A stretch of DNA of 64,000 bases, taken from positions 79,010-143,009 of the forward strand of contig NZ_FUID01000033.1 in the NCBI RefSeq assembly GCF_900163635.1, given 5' to 3'. Origin of the DNA: Leucobacter sp. 7(1). Its GTDB lineage: Bacteria; Actinomycetota; Actinomycetes; Actinomycetales; Microbacteriaceae. Made by a program: the position numbers and the translations under genes. Position 1 is the first letter of the stretch; every line of letters starts with the position of its first letter. Under the pieces are notes generated by a model. The model searched no databases. It had not been told where the DNA came from and saw only the letters and a list, made by a program, of their open reading frames with translations. Positions 45,421 through 54,196 of this stretch are shown in pieces.

Positions 45421-46352
45421 GCCAGCGTACTCCTTCGGGTATCCACGGCGGCACGTGCCACGAGCCAGGCTTTCGTGAGCCCGGGCACACGCGCGCGTCG
45501 GCGCGTGAGATGTTCGGTGGGAGTGCGTGCCAGTCGTTCATTGAGGCTACGGAATAGTCGCAGGGCGCTCGTCACGGCGAGACGTGCATCACCCGGCAGC
45601 AGTGGCAGGGTCTCCTCGGCTTCCGTGAGCTGTGCGCGGATCGTCTCCACCCAGCGCTTGTGTTGTGCCGGGGTGAGGTCGACCGTTGTGCTCAGGTAAT
45701 GGCGGCCAAGTCGGTCGGTGTCGTCTGCAAGATCGCGGAGGAAATTGACGTTTTGAAATGCCGCGCCCAGACGGCATGCGCCCCGTTCCAGAGTTGCGCG
45801 GCGCTCCTCGCTGAGGATGTCGTCTCGGAGAAACACGCGCAGGCACATGAGCCCGACAACCTCGGCGGAACCGTACACGTACGATGCGTGGGCCGCCTGG
45901 TTGAATTCGGATGCGAGGTGTCGGGGCCCGTCCTCGGTCGGGCCGTGCTCCGACTGCGGAGCGGGGAGATCGCTGCGCATAGACGTGAAAAAGGGAGCGA
46001 CAAGAGCGGCGTCGATCCCTGCTGCGCGCGCCGTGTGAGCGAAGGCATGCACGACGGGGTTGCTGCTGTAGCCGCGAGAGATTGCGGTGAGGGTATCGGC
46101 CTCAAGCCGATCCAGCTCCTGGTGCTGAGCGTCGGGTGCGTATCCGGCTTCGACGGTCACCCCGTCAACAAGTTCGTCTGCGATGCGGACGAGCCCGTAG
46201 ATGTTGCGGACGTGGGCGCGGTGGCGTGTGCCGAGGAGTCGCGTCGCCGTTCCGAAAGACGTGGAATAGGTGTCGATGACGCGGGCAGCGGAACGTTCGC
46301 AGGCGAGCGTGTACCTGGTGAGCGGCGAAGCGAGATCCGATGCGCGTGTCAT
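45417..46352 (-). CDS. crtB: Phytoene synthase
   Basis: 311 aa. Asp-rich motif region YGLVRIADELVDG and a second AFQNVNFLRDLADDTDRLGRHYL, the two trans-isoprenyl diphosphate synthase signatures of CrtB. Condenses two geranylgeranyl diphosphates to phytoene. ATG 46352 overlaps the crtE stop. Confidence 0.95.
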   Translation of the reverse strand: MTRASDLASPLTRYTLACERSAARVIDTYSTSFGTATRLLGTRHRAHVRNIYGLVRIADELVDGVTVEAGYAPDAQHQELDRLEADTLTAISRGYSSNPVVHAFAHTARAAGIDAALVAPFFTSMRSDLPAPQSEHGPTEDGPRHLASEFNQAAHASYVYGSAEVVGLMCLRVFLRDDILSEERRATLERGACRLGAAFQNVNFLRDLADDTDRLGRHYLSTTVDLTPAQHKRWVETIRAQLTEAEETLPLLPGDARLAVTSALRLFRSLNERLARTPTEHLTRRRARVPGLTKAWLVARAAVDTRRSTLA

Positions 46353-47479
46353 GTGCGTCTCCCGTCGAGCTCTGTCACGAGTTCGGAAATGAACTGCGTG
46401 AGGGCTGGTGGCAGAACGGCCGCCTCAGCCGCACAGATTTCCTCACACTCGGCGACCTGCTCGGTAATCAGGGTGGCCACGGCGCGCTCAGCTCCGCACG
46501 CGCGCAACCGATCTCGGAGATCACGACACTCCTCAACGTGGAGCTCTTGCCGGCCAAGGCGTGATGCGATGTGGGGCCACTCTGCCGTGCCGCGGGCATG
46601 CGCGATGAGCGCGGTTTCCTTGCCCTCGCGGAGATCGGAGAAGGCGTCTTTCCCGTGCTCGTCCGGCTGCCCGAACGTGGACAAGAGATCATCCTGAAGC
46701 TGAAATGCGAGCCCCAGGGCTCGCCCGATCTTGCCCAGGATGTGATCAACTCGGGGCGGAGCGGAGGCGAGAATTGCGGCTGTTCGGAGGGGGAACTCGA
46801 ACGTGTAGGTTGCCGTTTTGAGCTGGCTCATTCTCAGCACAGCTCCGGGACTCGCTGACACGGCACCGGTACTCAGACCGACGTCGAGGTGCTCTCCGGC
46901 GATAGATTCGACAATCGTGTGGTCCAGTAGGTCGAGCATGCGGAGCCGCGCATCAGCGGGAAGCGCTTCGCGGGCGACAATTTGATGGGCGATGGCGAGA
47001 AAAAGATCTCCCATCAGAATCCCGCTGGTTTTTGCCCAGTGGAGGTCCCGCCGTTCCCGATCATCCGCCAGGAATTGGCCGGGCCGGGACACATGACGTA
47101 CTCGGTCCTCGAGGACTGCGCCGATGAGGTTCAACTGGCCTCGACGAGAGAGATCGCCATCGATCACGTCGTCGTGGAGGAGGAATGAGTAGTGCAGAAT
47201 CTCCGTCATCGCCGCCATCCGGACTGCAGTAGCTTGCTCTGCGATCGCTGCGGACTCGCGTGCTTGGCTCAGCGCATCAAAGGCACCGAGAAGGAGACGT
47301 GGACGGAGAAGCTTCCCGCCGATCGCACGCGCACGGGCGTGCTGCCAGAGACGCGCAAACTCAGGGCCGTATCGCGCGACCTGCTCGTCCCTGGCTGAGA
47401 GCAAGCGATCGAGTTCCCGTGACACGAGGAGGGACTGCGTCCCCGGGCGCTGTGCCGTGGATAGCTTGACCGAGCTCAT
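46349..47479 (-). CDS. crtE: Geranylgeranyl diphosphate synthase
   Basis: 376 aa. First Asp-rich motif LLHDDVIDGD and second LQDDLLSTFG of trans-polyprenyl synthases; GGKLLRPRL is the substrate-binding stretch. Supplies C20 GGPP to CrtB. ATG 47479 is set by the ATGA overlap with idi; a GTG at 47494 is less likely. Confidence 0.95.
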   Translation of the reverse strand: MSSVKLSTAQRPGTQSLLVSRELDRLLSARDEQVARYGPEFARLWQHARARAIGGKLLRPRLLLGAFDALSQARESAAIAEQATAVRMAAMTEILHYSFLLHDDVIDGDLSRRGQLNLIGAVLEDRVRHVSRPGQFLADDRERRDLHWAKTSGILMGDLFLAIAHQIVAREALPADARLRMLDLLDHTIVESIAGEHLDVGLSTGAVSASPGAVLRMSQLKTATYTFEFPLRTAAILASAPPRVDHILGKIGRALGLAFQLQDDLLSTFGQPDEHGKDAFSDLREGKETALIAHARGTAEWPHIASRLGRQELHVEECRDLRDRLRACGAERAVATLITEQVAECEEICAAEAAVLPPALTQFISELVTELDGRRT

Positions 47480-48048
47480 GCTGAGCCATCCCACTCCAGG
47501 GCGTCTTCCGCGAGGAGCTGAGGCAATTGTTCACGCAGCCACGGGCTGAAGGCGAAGGGGGCCACCGCCACTGCGGCGGTGAGCGCTGCGGGCGCGATCC
47601 ACGTCCATTCACACACCTCGTCGGCGTGCGGCTCGAGTCCCCCCGAAAGCTGCGCCGTGAAGACCGGGCAGACCTCATTTTCTATGATCCCGCTGGGGTC
47701 CATCGCCCGGTACCGGAAGCTCGGCAACACCGGTGTGATGTCGGTGAGCTCAGCACCCAACTCGTCTGCTGCGCGCCGGTGCACGGCTGCGCTCAGGTCT
47801 TCACCCGGACCCGGGTGCCCGCAGAAGCTATTTGTCCACACTCCGGGCCAGCTTTGCTTCGTCAGGGCCCGTCGAGTCAGGAGGATCTCGCCGTCGGAAT
47901 TCCGAACATAGCAGGAGAAGGCAAGGTGCAGCGGGGTGTCGGTACCGTGAACCTCCCGCTTGGGCATTGTTCCGATCTCCGCGTGATGCTCATCGAGCAG
48001 GACGACAATTTCAGGGACGGGCACGTGTCTCTCCTGACGCTCGAGCAT
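47476..48048 (-). CDS. idi: Isopentenyl-diphosphate delta-isomerase, type I
   Basis: 190 aa Nudix-fold isomerase. Catalytic Cys in WTNSFCGHPGPGED and Glu in ENEVCPVF; metal-binding His in HGTDTPLHLAF. Interconverts IPP and DMAPP, feeding both CrtE and the elongase, which needs DMAPP. First gene of the carotenoid operon; a TATAGT -10 (48064-48069 complement) lies 16 nt before the start, and a strong palindrome lies between it and the divergent MarR gene. Confidence 0.95.
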   Translation of the reverse strand: MLERQERHVPVPEIVVLLDEHHAEIGTMPKREVHGTDTPLHLAFSCYVRNSDGEILLTRRALTKQSWPGVWTNSFCGHPGPGEDLSAAVHRRAADELGAELTDITPVLPSFRYRAMDPSGIIENEVCPVFTAQLSGGLEPHADEVCEWTWIAPAALTAAVAVAPFAFSPWLREQLPQLLAEDALEWDGSA

Positions 48049-48080
48049 TGTTTCAAGAAGAATACTATAGAAGTCAGGCT

Positions 48081-48102
48081 ATATTAACGCCTCAGTTAAT
48101 AT
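48081..48102. promoter_or_regulatory. Perfect inverted repeat, CrtR-like operator
   Basis: ATATTAAC (48081-48088) and GTTAATAT (48095-48102) form a perfect 8-bp dyad with a 6-nt centre, midway between idi and the MarR gene (33 and 37 nt from the starts). In Corynebacterium glutamicum the MarR protein CrtR, divergent from the crt operon, represses it and responds to GGPP; this is the equivalent layout. Confidence 0.8.
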
Positions 48103-48138
48103 TTACCGATTTGGATAGACGCGGCGTAGAATGGGTGC

Positions 48139-48726
48139 ATGGCGGACACGCGCGCCGGAACGGCCTCAGTATCACTCTCGGAGCGGCTCTACGAGATGTC
48201 GTCGAGCGACCCCAAAGGGGAGCTTGTTGACCGGACTGGCGTGTCCGAAGAGGACCTCGCTCAGATTGCGCGGTTGATGGCGGCGCTGGTGGGGTTGCGT
48301 GACACGGAACGGGAAGTGGCTGAGGCCTCTCGGGAATACATGCAGCTCGGCGCGCAGGACATGCGCGGATTGCACTTTCTGATTGTTGCCAAGAATCGAG
48401 GTGAGGTGGTGACCCCGGGCATGCTCGCGTCGCACCTCAAGATTTCCGCCGCGTCGACAACGAAGCTCTTGAACCGACTCGAACGTGGTGGACACATTAC
48501 GCGGAGTGTGCACCCGGTGGACCGGCGTGCCTTCGCCATCGAGATCACTCCAGAAACCCAGGCGGCGGCCATGCAGACCGTTGGAAAACAGCAGGCAAAG
48601 CGGTTTATCTCAGCTGCGCGTCTCACTCCCGATCAGCGCGAAACGGTGATCAGTTTTCTCGAGGACATGACGGACAAGCTGTCACTCAAGAACGCAGACT
48701 GGGCTCCCGGGAGCGCCGCGTCCTAG
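48139..48726 (+). CDS. MarR-family regulator of the carotenoid operon (CrtR-like)
   Basis: 195 aa. Winged-helix core VTPGMLASHLKISAASTTKLLNRLERGGHITRSVHPVDRRAFAI; long N-terminal helix region ending MRGLHFLIVAKN. Divergent from idi over a 90-bp region with a perfect dyad. Its place and family suggest CrtR function, repressing carotenogenesis unless an isoprenoid diphosphate accumulates. The 3' end overlaps the next minus-strand gene by 41 nt. Confidence 0.88.
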   Translation: MADTRAGTASVSLSERLYEMSSSDPKGELVDRTGVSEEDLAQIARLMAALVGLRDTEREVAEASREYMQLGAQDMRGLHFLIVAKNRGEVVTPGMLASHLKISAASTTKLLNRLERGGHITRSVHPVDRRAFAIEITPETQAAAMQTVGKQQAKRFISAARLTPDQRETVISFLEDMTDKLSLKNADWAPGSAAS

Positions 48727-49372
48727 CGGGCTGATCCTGCGCTGCGAGTTGCCGGGCAAGCTCGCGAGAAAGTGTCGCGAAGTGAGTGTTGCACGACGCG
48801 ATTTCTGCGTCGAGTGCGTCCCGTGCGGCTGGCTTCGGGGTGCGGTCGAGCTCGAGCGAGGCGTCCCGGATGCGGTCCATCTGAAGCGCAATATCCGCGA
48901 CCTGTCGGAGCACGTCTCCGGTGTCGGTGCTCGTTGCGAGGAACTCTACCCAGCGACTGAGGGCTTCGGAAAGGATCCGGCGTTCGGTGACAACCAGTGC
49001 GCGGAGCTGGTATTGCTCGGTGCTCCATTCCGTTGCAGAAAGGCTCTGGTCGAGGGTGGGAAGCCTGCGGGGCACAATGTGGCCGCGAGCAATTTCACTC
49101 TGGTTTTCGTCGGCGAGATCGTGGAGAAGCTCGGTGAGCGCGAGGCGGGTGACCGGTGCCCAGCGCCGCGCGGTGGAGCGAGCCACGATCCTGTCCACCA
49201 CGAGCACCGTCAGGAGGAATGAGACGAGGCCTGCCGCGAGGCCGGCGAGAATGACGAGGTCTTGCCAGATACCGGTCGCGATATCGATCCAGAGCACCAC
49301 CCCGATGACCACCAAAGCCCCAATAATTCCAGCGATCCGGATCGCGCGTTGGCGCGGTGATTCGTGACTCAT
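48686..49372 (-). CDS. Two-helix membrane protein with cytosolic helical domain, unknown
   Basis: 228 aa from ATG 49372. Two hydrophobic helices (IRIAGIIGALVVIGVVLWI and LVILAGLAAGLVSFLLTVLVV) are followed by ~150 residues of charged helix (WAPVTRLALTELLHDLADEN...). No known family. Codon pattern and layout look genuine; similar architecture is common in Microbacteriaceae. It overlaps the 3' end of the carotenoid regulator tail-to-tail. Confidence 0.7.
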   Translation of the reverse strand: MSHESPRQRAIRIAGIIGALVVIGVVLWIDIATGIWQDLVILAGLAAGLVSFLLTVLVVDRIVARSTARRWAPVTRLALTELLHDLADENQSEIARGHIVPRRLPTLDQSLSATEWSTEQYQLRALVVTERRILSEALSRWVEFLATSTDTGDVLRQVADIALQMDRIRDASLELDRTPKPAARDALDAEIASCNTHFATLSRELARQLAAQDQPARTRRSREPSLRS

Positions 49373-49515
49373 GGGCCCCCTCAAGGTCTGCAGGATCGCT
49401 CTTGCCACCATAGCTGACCTTTTGTTCAGTGTGGGCGGTAGGAAAAAGCCCTGGACCGGCGGTGCTTTGCGGGAAACAATGGCGACAGGGGCCCGCGCGG
49501 AGTAGGGTGCAGGGA

Positions 49516-49532
49516 ATACCCCACGTGGGTAT
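49516..49532 (+). promoter_or_regulatory. CsoR-type copper operator candidate
   Basis: ATACCCCACGTGGGTAT is a near-perfect dyad (ATACCC...GGGTAT) 44 bp upstream of the CopB-like ATPase start. GC-rich TACCC/GGGTA palindromes are the usual CsoR sites at copper efflux genes. No csoR is in the window. Confidence 0.65.
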
Positions 49533-49576
49533 CTGGTTGTGTGGTGCGACGCCACACTGGCGAAGAGGGGACGGCG

Positions 49577-51697
49577 ATGGAGAACGCACACGCAGGCCAC
49601 CGCATTAGCGATGAGCATTCGGAGCATTCGGATCGCTCGGAGCACGATGCGCACGCGGGCCATGATGCGCACGATGCGCACGCGGACCACAGCGGGCACG
49701 CCGGCCACAGCGACCACGTGGCGCAATATCGCCGGCTGTTTTGGATCATGCTTGTGCTGGCGGTCCCCACCGCGGGTCTCTCGATGATGTTCGCCTCGAT
49801 CCTCGGGTACCCGCTGCCAGACTGGGCGTGGCTGGCCTGGGTCTCACCGATCTTGGGCACGGTCATGTATGCCTGGGGTGGGCGGCCGTTCCTTGTGGGG
49901 GCGGTCTCGGAGATTCGTGCGCGAAAACCGGGAATGATGCTCCTTATCGGGCTCGCGATCACCGTCGCGTTCCTCGCTTCGTGGGGTGCGAGCCTCGGGA
50001 TCCTGGATCATCAGCTCGACTTCTGGTGGGAGCTCGCGCTGCTGATCGTGATCATGCTGCTGGGGCACTGGGTCGAGATGCGCTCCCTCGCGCAGACGAC
50101 CTCCGCGCTTGACTCCCTCGCCGCGCTCCTGCCGGACACTGCGGAGCGGGTGGAAGGCGAACAGATCGTCACCGTTGCGCCTGGGGAACTCCGGGTGGGT
50201 GATCTTGTCGTGGTGCGGCCTGGTGGGAGCGTCCCGGCGGACGGGCGGGTTGTCGACGGCCGCGTCGCAATGGACGAGTCGATGGTCACCGGTGAATCGC
50301 GCACGGTCACACGAGCCGTGGGGGATCACGTGACCGCGGGCACCGTGGCGACGGATTCCGGACTTCGTATCGAGGTGACCGCCACGGGCGAACACACGGC
50401 GCTCGCTGGGATCCAGCGCCTGGTTACTGAGGCGCAGAACTCCTCCTCTCGTGCGCAGCGACTCGCGGACACGGCGGCCGGCTGGCTGTTCTGGTTTGCG
50501 CTTGGGGCGGCCGTGCTCACCGCGATCGCCTGGACCCTATTCGGGCTGCCCGACGAAGCCGTGGTGCGCACCATCACGGTGCTTGTCATTGCGTGCCCCC
50601 ATGCCCTCGGGCTCGCGATACCGCTTGTGGTCTCGATCGCCACGGAGCGCGCTGCCCGCGGTGGGGTGCTTGTCAAGGACCGCCTCGCGCTTGAAAGCAT
50701 GCGGAGCGTGGACGCGGTGCTTTTTGACAAGACAGGCACCCTCACAAAGGGGGAGCCGGAGGTGTCCGATATCGCCACGGTGGGGGAGTGGAGCGCCAAC
50801 GAGGTGCTTGCACTGGCCGCCGCCGCTGAGCACGCGAGTGAGCACCCGCTCGCGAAGGCGATCGTGCAGGCGGCCGCGGGTCGTGGGCTTGAGCTTGACC
50901 GGGTGGCCGGCTTCTCGTCCTCCCCAGCAGTTGGCGTGACCGCGACCGTCGGTGGGTCCACGATCCGGGTCGGCGGGCCGCACTTGCTCACTGAAGAAGG
51001 CGCCGCAGAGCTTCCCGCGGTCGAGCCGTGGCGAGAGCGCGGGGCCATCATCCTGCACGTGCTGCGCGACGGTGCCGTGATCGGGGCGCTTGCGCTGAGC
51101 GATGAGATCCGCGCAGAGTCGCGAGACGCGGTCGATGCGCTGCACCGGCTCGGTGTTTCAGTCGTGATGATCACGGGGGACGCAGAAGCGGTGGCCCGTT
51201 CGGTCGCTGCGGAACTCGGAATCGACCGCGTCTTTGCCGGGGTCCGGCCCGAGGACAAAGCCGCGAAGGTGCAGGAACTGCAGGGTGAAGGACGCCGCGT
51301 CGCCATGGTGGGGGACGGCGTGAACGACGCGCCCGCCCTCGCACAAGCCGATGTAGGGCTTGCCATTGGAGCAGGCACGGACGTGGCAATCGCCTCGGCA
51401 GGGGTGATCCTCGCGAGTGATGACCCGCGCTCGGTGCTCTCGGTGATTCGACTTTCCCAGGCCGCGTATCGGAAGATGCGGCAGAACCTGTGGTGGGCCG
51501 CTGGCTACAACCTCATTTCGGTGCCACTCGCCGCGGGAGTGCTTGCCCCTATTGGTTTCGTGCTTCCCATGTCGGTGGGAGCGATCCTGATGTCGTTGTC
51601 CACTGTGGTTGTGGCGCTCAATGCGCAGTTGTTGCGACGGCTGGACCTGCGGCCGGAGGTTGTGGCCGCCGAGATCCTCGGAACCCCTGAGCGCTAG
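49577..51697 (+). CDS. copB: Copper-type P1B-3 ATPase (CopB-like) with His-rich N-terminus
   Basis: 706 aa from ATG 49577 with GAGGGG upstream. The N-terminal ~55 residues are rich in His (AHAGH, DAHADHSGHAGH), a metal-binding tail. Eight helices, actuator loop with TGES, CPH at residues 340-342 (VIACPHALGLAIPL), phosphorylation Asp384 in DKTGTLT, and GDGVNDAPALAQADVGLAIGAGTD. CPH rather than CPC is the P1B-3 subtype, exporting Cu(II) or Cu(I)/Ag(I). Its stop overlaps the stop of the convergent soxR in CTAG. Confidence 0.93.
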   Translation: MENAHAGHRISDEHSEHSDRSEHDAHAGHDAHDAHADHSGHAGHSDHVAQYRRLFWIMLVLAVPTAGLSMMFASILGYPLPDWAWLAWVSPILGTVMYAWGGRPFLVGAVSEIRARKPGMMLLIGLAITVAFLASWGASLGILDHQLDFWWELALLIVIMLLGHWVEMRSLAQTTSALDSLAALLPDTAERVEGEQIVTVAPGELRVGDLVVVRPGGSVPADGRVVDGRVAMDESMVTGESRTVTRAVGDHVTAGTVATDSGLRIEVTATGEHTALAGIQRLVTEAQNSSSRAQRLADTAAGWLFWFALGAAVLTAIAWTLFGLPDEAVVRTITVLVIACPHALGLAIPLVVSIATERAARGGVLVKDRLALESMRSVDAVLFDKTGTLTKGEPEVSDIATVGEWSANEVLALAAAAEHASEHPLAKAIVQAAAGRGLELDRVAGFSSSPAVGVTATVGGSTIRVGGPHLLTEEGAAELPAVEPWRERGAIILHVLRDGAVIGALALSDEIRAESRDAVDALHRLGVSVVMITGDAEAVARSVAAELGIDRVFAGVRPEDKAAKVQELQGEGRRVAMVGDGVNDAPALAQADVGLAIGAGTDVAIASAGVILASDDPRSVLSVIRLSQAAYRKMRQNLWWAAGYNLISVPLAAGVLAPIGFVLPMSVGAILMSLSTVVVALNAQLLRRLDLRPEVVAAEILGTPER

Positions 51698-52161
51698 GCA
51701 GCGGGCGGCTCCGGGTCGCGGCCAAGGCGCCGCGGCCCGGGACCATCGTTCGCGAGGCGATCACCGGGATTCAGTGCGCGGCATGTATTGAGCGAGAGGC
51801 AACCGCAGCCGATGCACCCGGTGAGCTCTTCTTCGAGCAGTTCAAGCTCTCGCCGACGGGCGGCGAGTTGTTCGTGCCACGACGCCGAGATTCGACGCCA
51901 GTCGCGCTTCCCGGGCATGCGGTCGTGTGGCAGGTCCGCAAAGACTGCCGCGACTTCACTCAGCGGGATGCCGAATCTGCGGGATGCCACGATGATCCCG
52001 ATCCGGCGGAGCGCATAGCGCGGGTAGCGCCGCTGATTTCCGGCGGTGCGCACCGAAGTGATGAGTCCTTGTGATTCGTAGTACCGGACCGCGCTCGTGG
52101 CAATGCCGGATCTGCGGGCCACCTCGCCGACAGTGAGGAGATCCTGCGGGGTGGCGTTCAT
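51694..52161 (-). CDS. soxR: Redox-sensitive transcriptional activator SoxR
   Basis: 155 aa MerR-family protein. VGEVARRSGIATSAVRYYESQGLI is the DNA-binding domain, and C116, C119, C121 and C127 form the CX2CXCX5C [2Fe-2S] site. Oxidation of the cluster by redox-cycling compounds activates transcription at promoters with a long 19-bp spacer. It faces the MFS gene across 47 bp containing exactly such a promoter with a dyad. Confidence 0.95.
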   Translation of the reverse strand: MNATPQDLLTVGEVARRSGIATSAVRYYESQGLITSVRTAGNQRRYPRYALRRIGIIVASRRFGIPLSEVAAVFADLPHDRMPGKRDWRRISASWHEQLAARRRELELLEEELTGCIGCGCLSLNTCRALNPGDRLANDGPGPRRLGRDPEPPAA

Positions 52162-52170
52162 GTGGCTCCC

Positions 52171-52201
52171 TTGACTTCAAGTGAACTTGAAGTTCTAGGG
52201 T
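52171..52201 (+). promoter_or_regulatory. SoxR-dependent promoter with SoxR box
   Basis: TTGACT (-35, 52171-52176), 19-bp spacer, TAGGGT (-10, 52196-52201). Inside lies the dyad ACTTCAAGTG/AACTTGAAGT (52174-52193), one central mismatch from perfect and close to the known CCTCAAGTTAACTTGAGG SoxR box. Transcription would start at about 52208, so the MFS GTG at 52209 would be leaderless. Confidence 0.85.
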
Positions 52202-52208
52202 AGCAGCC

Positions 52209-53630
52209 GTGACTTCGCAAACTCCCGATTCCCTGGCCCCTCAACCCGCTCAGCCGCCAGCTCCCGTGCCCGGAAGCTGGCGTGACCTTTTCAGTAGGCC
52301 GCACCTGCCCGTCGTGACCGTGCTTGCAGCGGGTGTGGGGCTCTACGCCATGAACCTCTATTTCACGGCTGCGTTGCTCCCCACGGTTGTCGCCGATATC
52401 GGCGGATCACAATACTTCGCGTGGGCCGCCACTGCGTACCTGATCGCCGCGGTGGTCGCGACGATGCTCGTGGGCCGGTTGCTCGCGGGCGTCGGGCCCG
52501 CGCGAATGTATGGCGTTGCGTTCGGAGTGTTTGCGCTCGGCACCGGGATGAGCGCGATCAGCCCTATGATGGAGCTTTTTGTCGGAGGTCGCGCCGTGCA
52601 GGGCTTCGGGGCCGGCCTGCTCACGGGCCTCGGCTACGCCGCGATCCGCGGTACCCTCCCACCGGTGCTGTGGACGCGGGCTACGGGCCTCATTTCTGCC
52701 ATGTTCGGGGTGGGCGCACTGCTCGGCCCAGTGCTCGGTGGCGGCTTCGCGCAATTGGGGCAGTGGCGGATCGGCTTCGCTGTGCTTGCTGTTGTTGCGC
52801 TCGCGCTGATCCCCGTAGCGTGGCGGGCACTCCCTCGGGCGGTGCCGTCGCGAGCCGGCACCGGGCCGGTCCCAGTGCTGCCGATCATCACGCTCGCCGC
52901 GGCCGCCGCGGCGCTGAGTGTGAGCGCGATGCTCGATGGCGCGCTTGTGTGGGGCGCTGCAGCGTTCGGCTTCGCGCTCCTCGGATTGTTCCTGTGGCTC
53001 GACGCGCGCCACGCCAACGGGGTTCTGCCTCGACTTGCCTATCTGCGCGGGAACCCGTTGAAGTGGGTGTATCTCACGGTTGCCGCTCTCTCAGCGGGGG
53101 TCATGGTGGAGAACTTTATCCCGCTCTTCGCCCAGCGTATCGGCGGGGTCTCGCCCCTGGGTGCTGGGTTGATCGGTGCGGCGCTTTCGCTCGGGTGGGT
53201 CGGTGCCCAACTTTTCAGCGTGAACGCGACGGGAGCGGCGATCCGGAGACTGGTGCGCGGGGCTCCGTGGTTACTGGTTGCGGGGCTTGTGGGCTACGGC
53301 CTGCTCCAGGTGACGGAGCCGGGACCGGGGATCATTGTCATGTGGGCGTTGTTGCTTGGCCTCGCCGGTGTGGGGATTGGCCTCGCCTTCCCGCACCTTT
53401 CGGTCGCGGCCCTCAGCAGTGGCGGCAGTGACGCGGAAGGGGGCAAGGCTGCGGCTGCGGTCAGCACCACACAACTCATCGCCTACACAGTGACCTCCGC
53501 GATCGCCGGCAACTTGCTTGCGCTCGGTGCCGACGACCTCGGGTCCGCCCGCTGGCTCATTCTGGGTATCGCGGCACTCACGCTTCTCGGGATCCCAACC
53601 GCGGCCGCGGCAACGCGCCGCGCGCCCTGA
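52209..53630 (+). CDS. MFS efflux transporter (DHA type)
   Basis: 473 aa with 12-14 helices; a proline-rich N-terminal tail precedes YFTAALLPTVVADIGGSQY and the motif GRLLAGVGPARM, then GFGAGLLTGLGYA. Typical drug/multidrug efflux. GTG 52209 immediately follows the SoxR-box promoter, so it is probably the SoxR effector, exporting redox-active compounds. Its 3' end overlaps a convergent gene by 53 nt. Confidence 0.9.
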   Translation: MTSQTPDSLAPQPAQPPAPVPGSWRDLFSRPHLPVVTVLAAGVGLYAMNLYFTAALLPTVVADIGGSQYFAWAATAYLIAAVVATMLVGRLLAGVGPARMYGVAFGVFALGTGMSAISPMMELFVGGRAVQGFGAGLLTGLGYAAIRGTLPPVLWTRATGLISAMFGVGALLGPVLGGGFAQLGQWRIGFAVLAVVALALIPVAWRALPRAVPSRAGTGPVPVLPIITLAAAAAALSVSAMLDGALVWGAAAFGFALLGLFLWLDARHANGVLPRLAYLRGNPLKWVYLTVAALSAGVMVENFIPLFAQRIGGVSPLGAGLIGAALSLGWVGAQLFSVNATGAAIRRLVRGAPWLLVAGLVGYGLLQVTEPGPGIIVMWALLLGLAGVGIGLAFPHLSVAALSSGGSDAEGGKAAAAVSTTQLIAYTVTSAIAGNLLALGADDLGSARWLILGIAALTLLGIPTAAAATRRAP

Positions 53631-54111
53631 GTACCTCGGCCACGAAGGAGGCCGAGCGCTCCGCGAGCGCGTGACGTCGCTGTGCGACGAGCACATCGGC
53701 TGGCGGATCGAGCGGAGTGAGCGGGCGGACCTGGTTTACGCGGACATTGCAGTCGAGATCCACGCACAGGTAGGTACCCAGGGTTGACTGTTCTTTCGCC
53801 TGCGCCGCGGCGGAGGCCGTGAATAGGGCCACCTGTTCGAAGCGGCGCGGCATCCGGCAGAACTCGCACATCACCGCTCGGTTTGCGTTTGTGCGAGTGC
53901 GCGTTGTGGTGAGCATGATCCCGGTGAGTTCACCGCTGTGCTCGGTGAAGAGGTAGCCGCGCTGGGGCGCGCTGGGATCTCGCCAGCCGATGAAGTCTCG
54001 CTCTGCTGGTGAGGGCTTGGGGGAAACGCGAGGTCGGCGCACGGTGCGCCGGGTTGCCTCGTCGATATTTCCGAGGGCTGCTCGGAAGGCAGTGAGTGTG
54101 TGCTCGTGCAC
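53578..54111 (-). CDS. FBP-domain zinc-finger protein (EF-G-binding/FusB-like)
   Basis: 177 aa. MCEFCRMPRR and YLCVDLDCNVRVN provide a Cys4 treble-clef zinc site of the FBP C-terminal domain, which in FusB/FusC proteins binds elongation factor G and protects from fusidic acid. Presence of the domain is clear; the resistance role is only inference. It overlaps the 3' end of the MFS gene tail-to-tail. Confidence 0.8.
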   Translation of the reverse strand: MHEHTLTAFRAALGNIDEATRRTVRRPRVSPKPSPAERDFIGWRDPSAPQRGYLFTEHSGELTGIMLTTTRTRTNANRAVMCEFCRMPRRFEQVALFTASAAAQAKEQSTLGTYLCVDLDCNVRVNQVRPLTPLDPPADVLVAQRRHALAERSASFVAEVLRARGALPRPRLGSREA

Positions 54112-54196
54112 GGGAGTCCTTTCGTGACTGTTCCAATTTGTACAAGTGTACAGATTAGGCGAGTAGACTGCTGAGATCCCTGTGAAGTGAGGAAAA

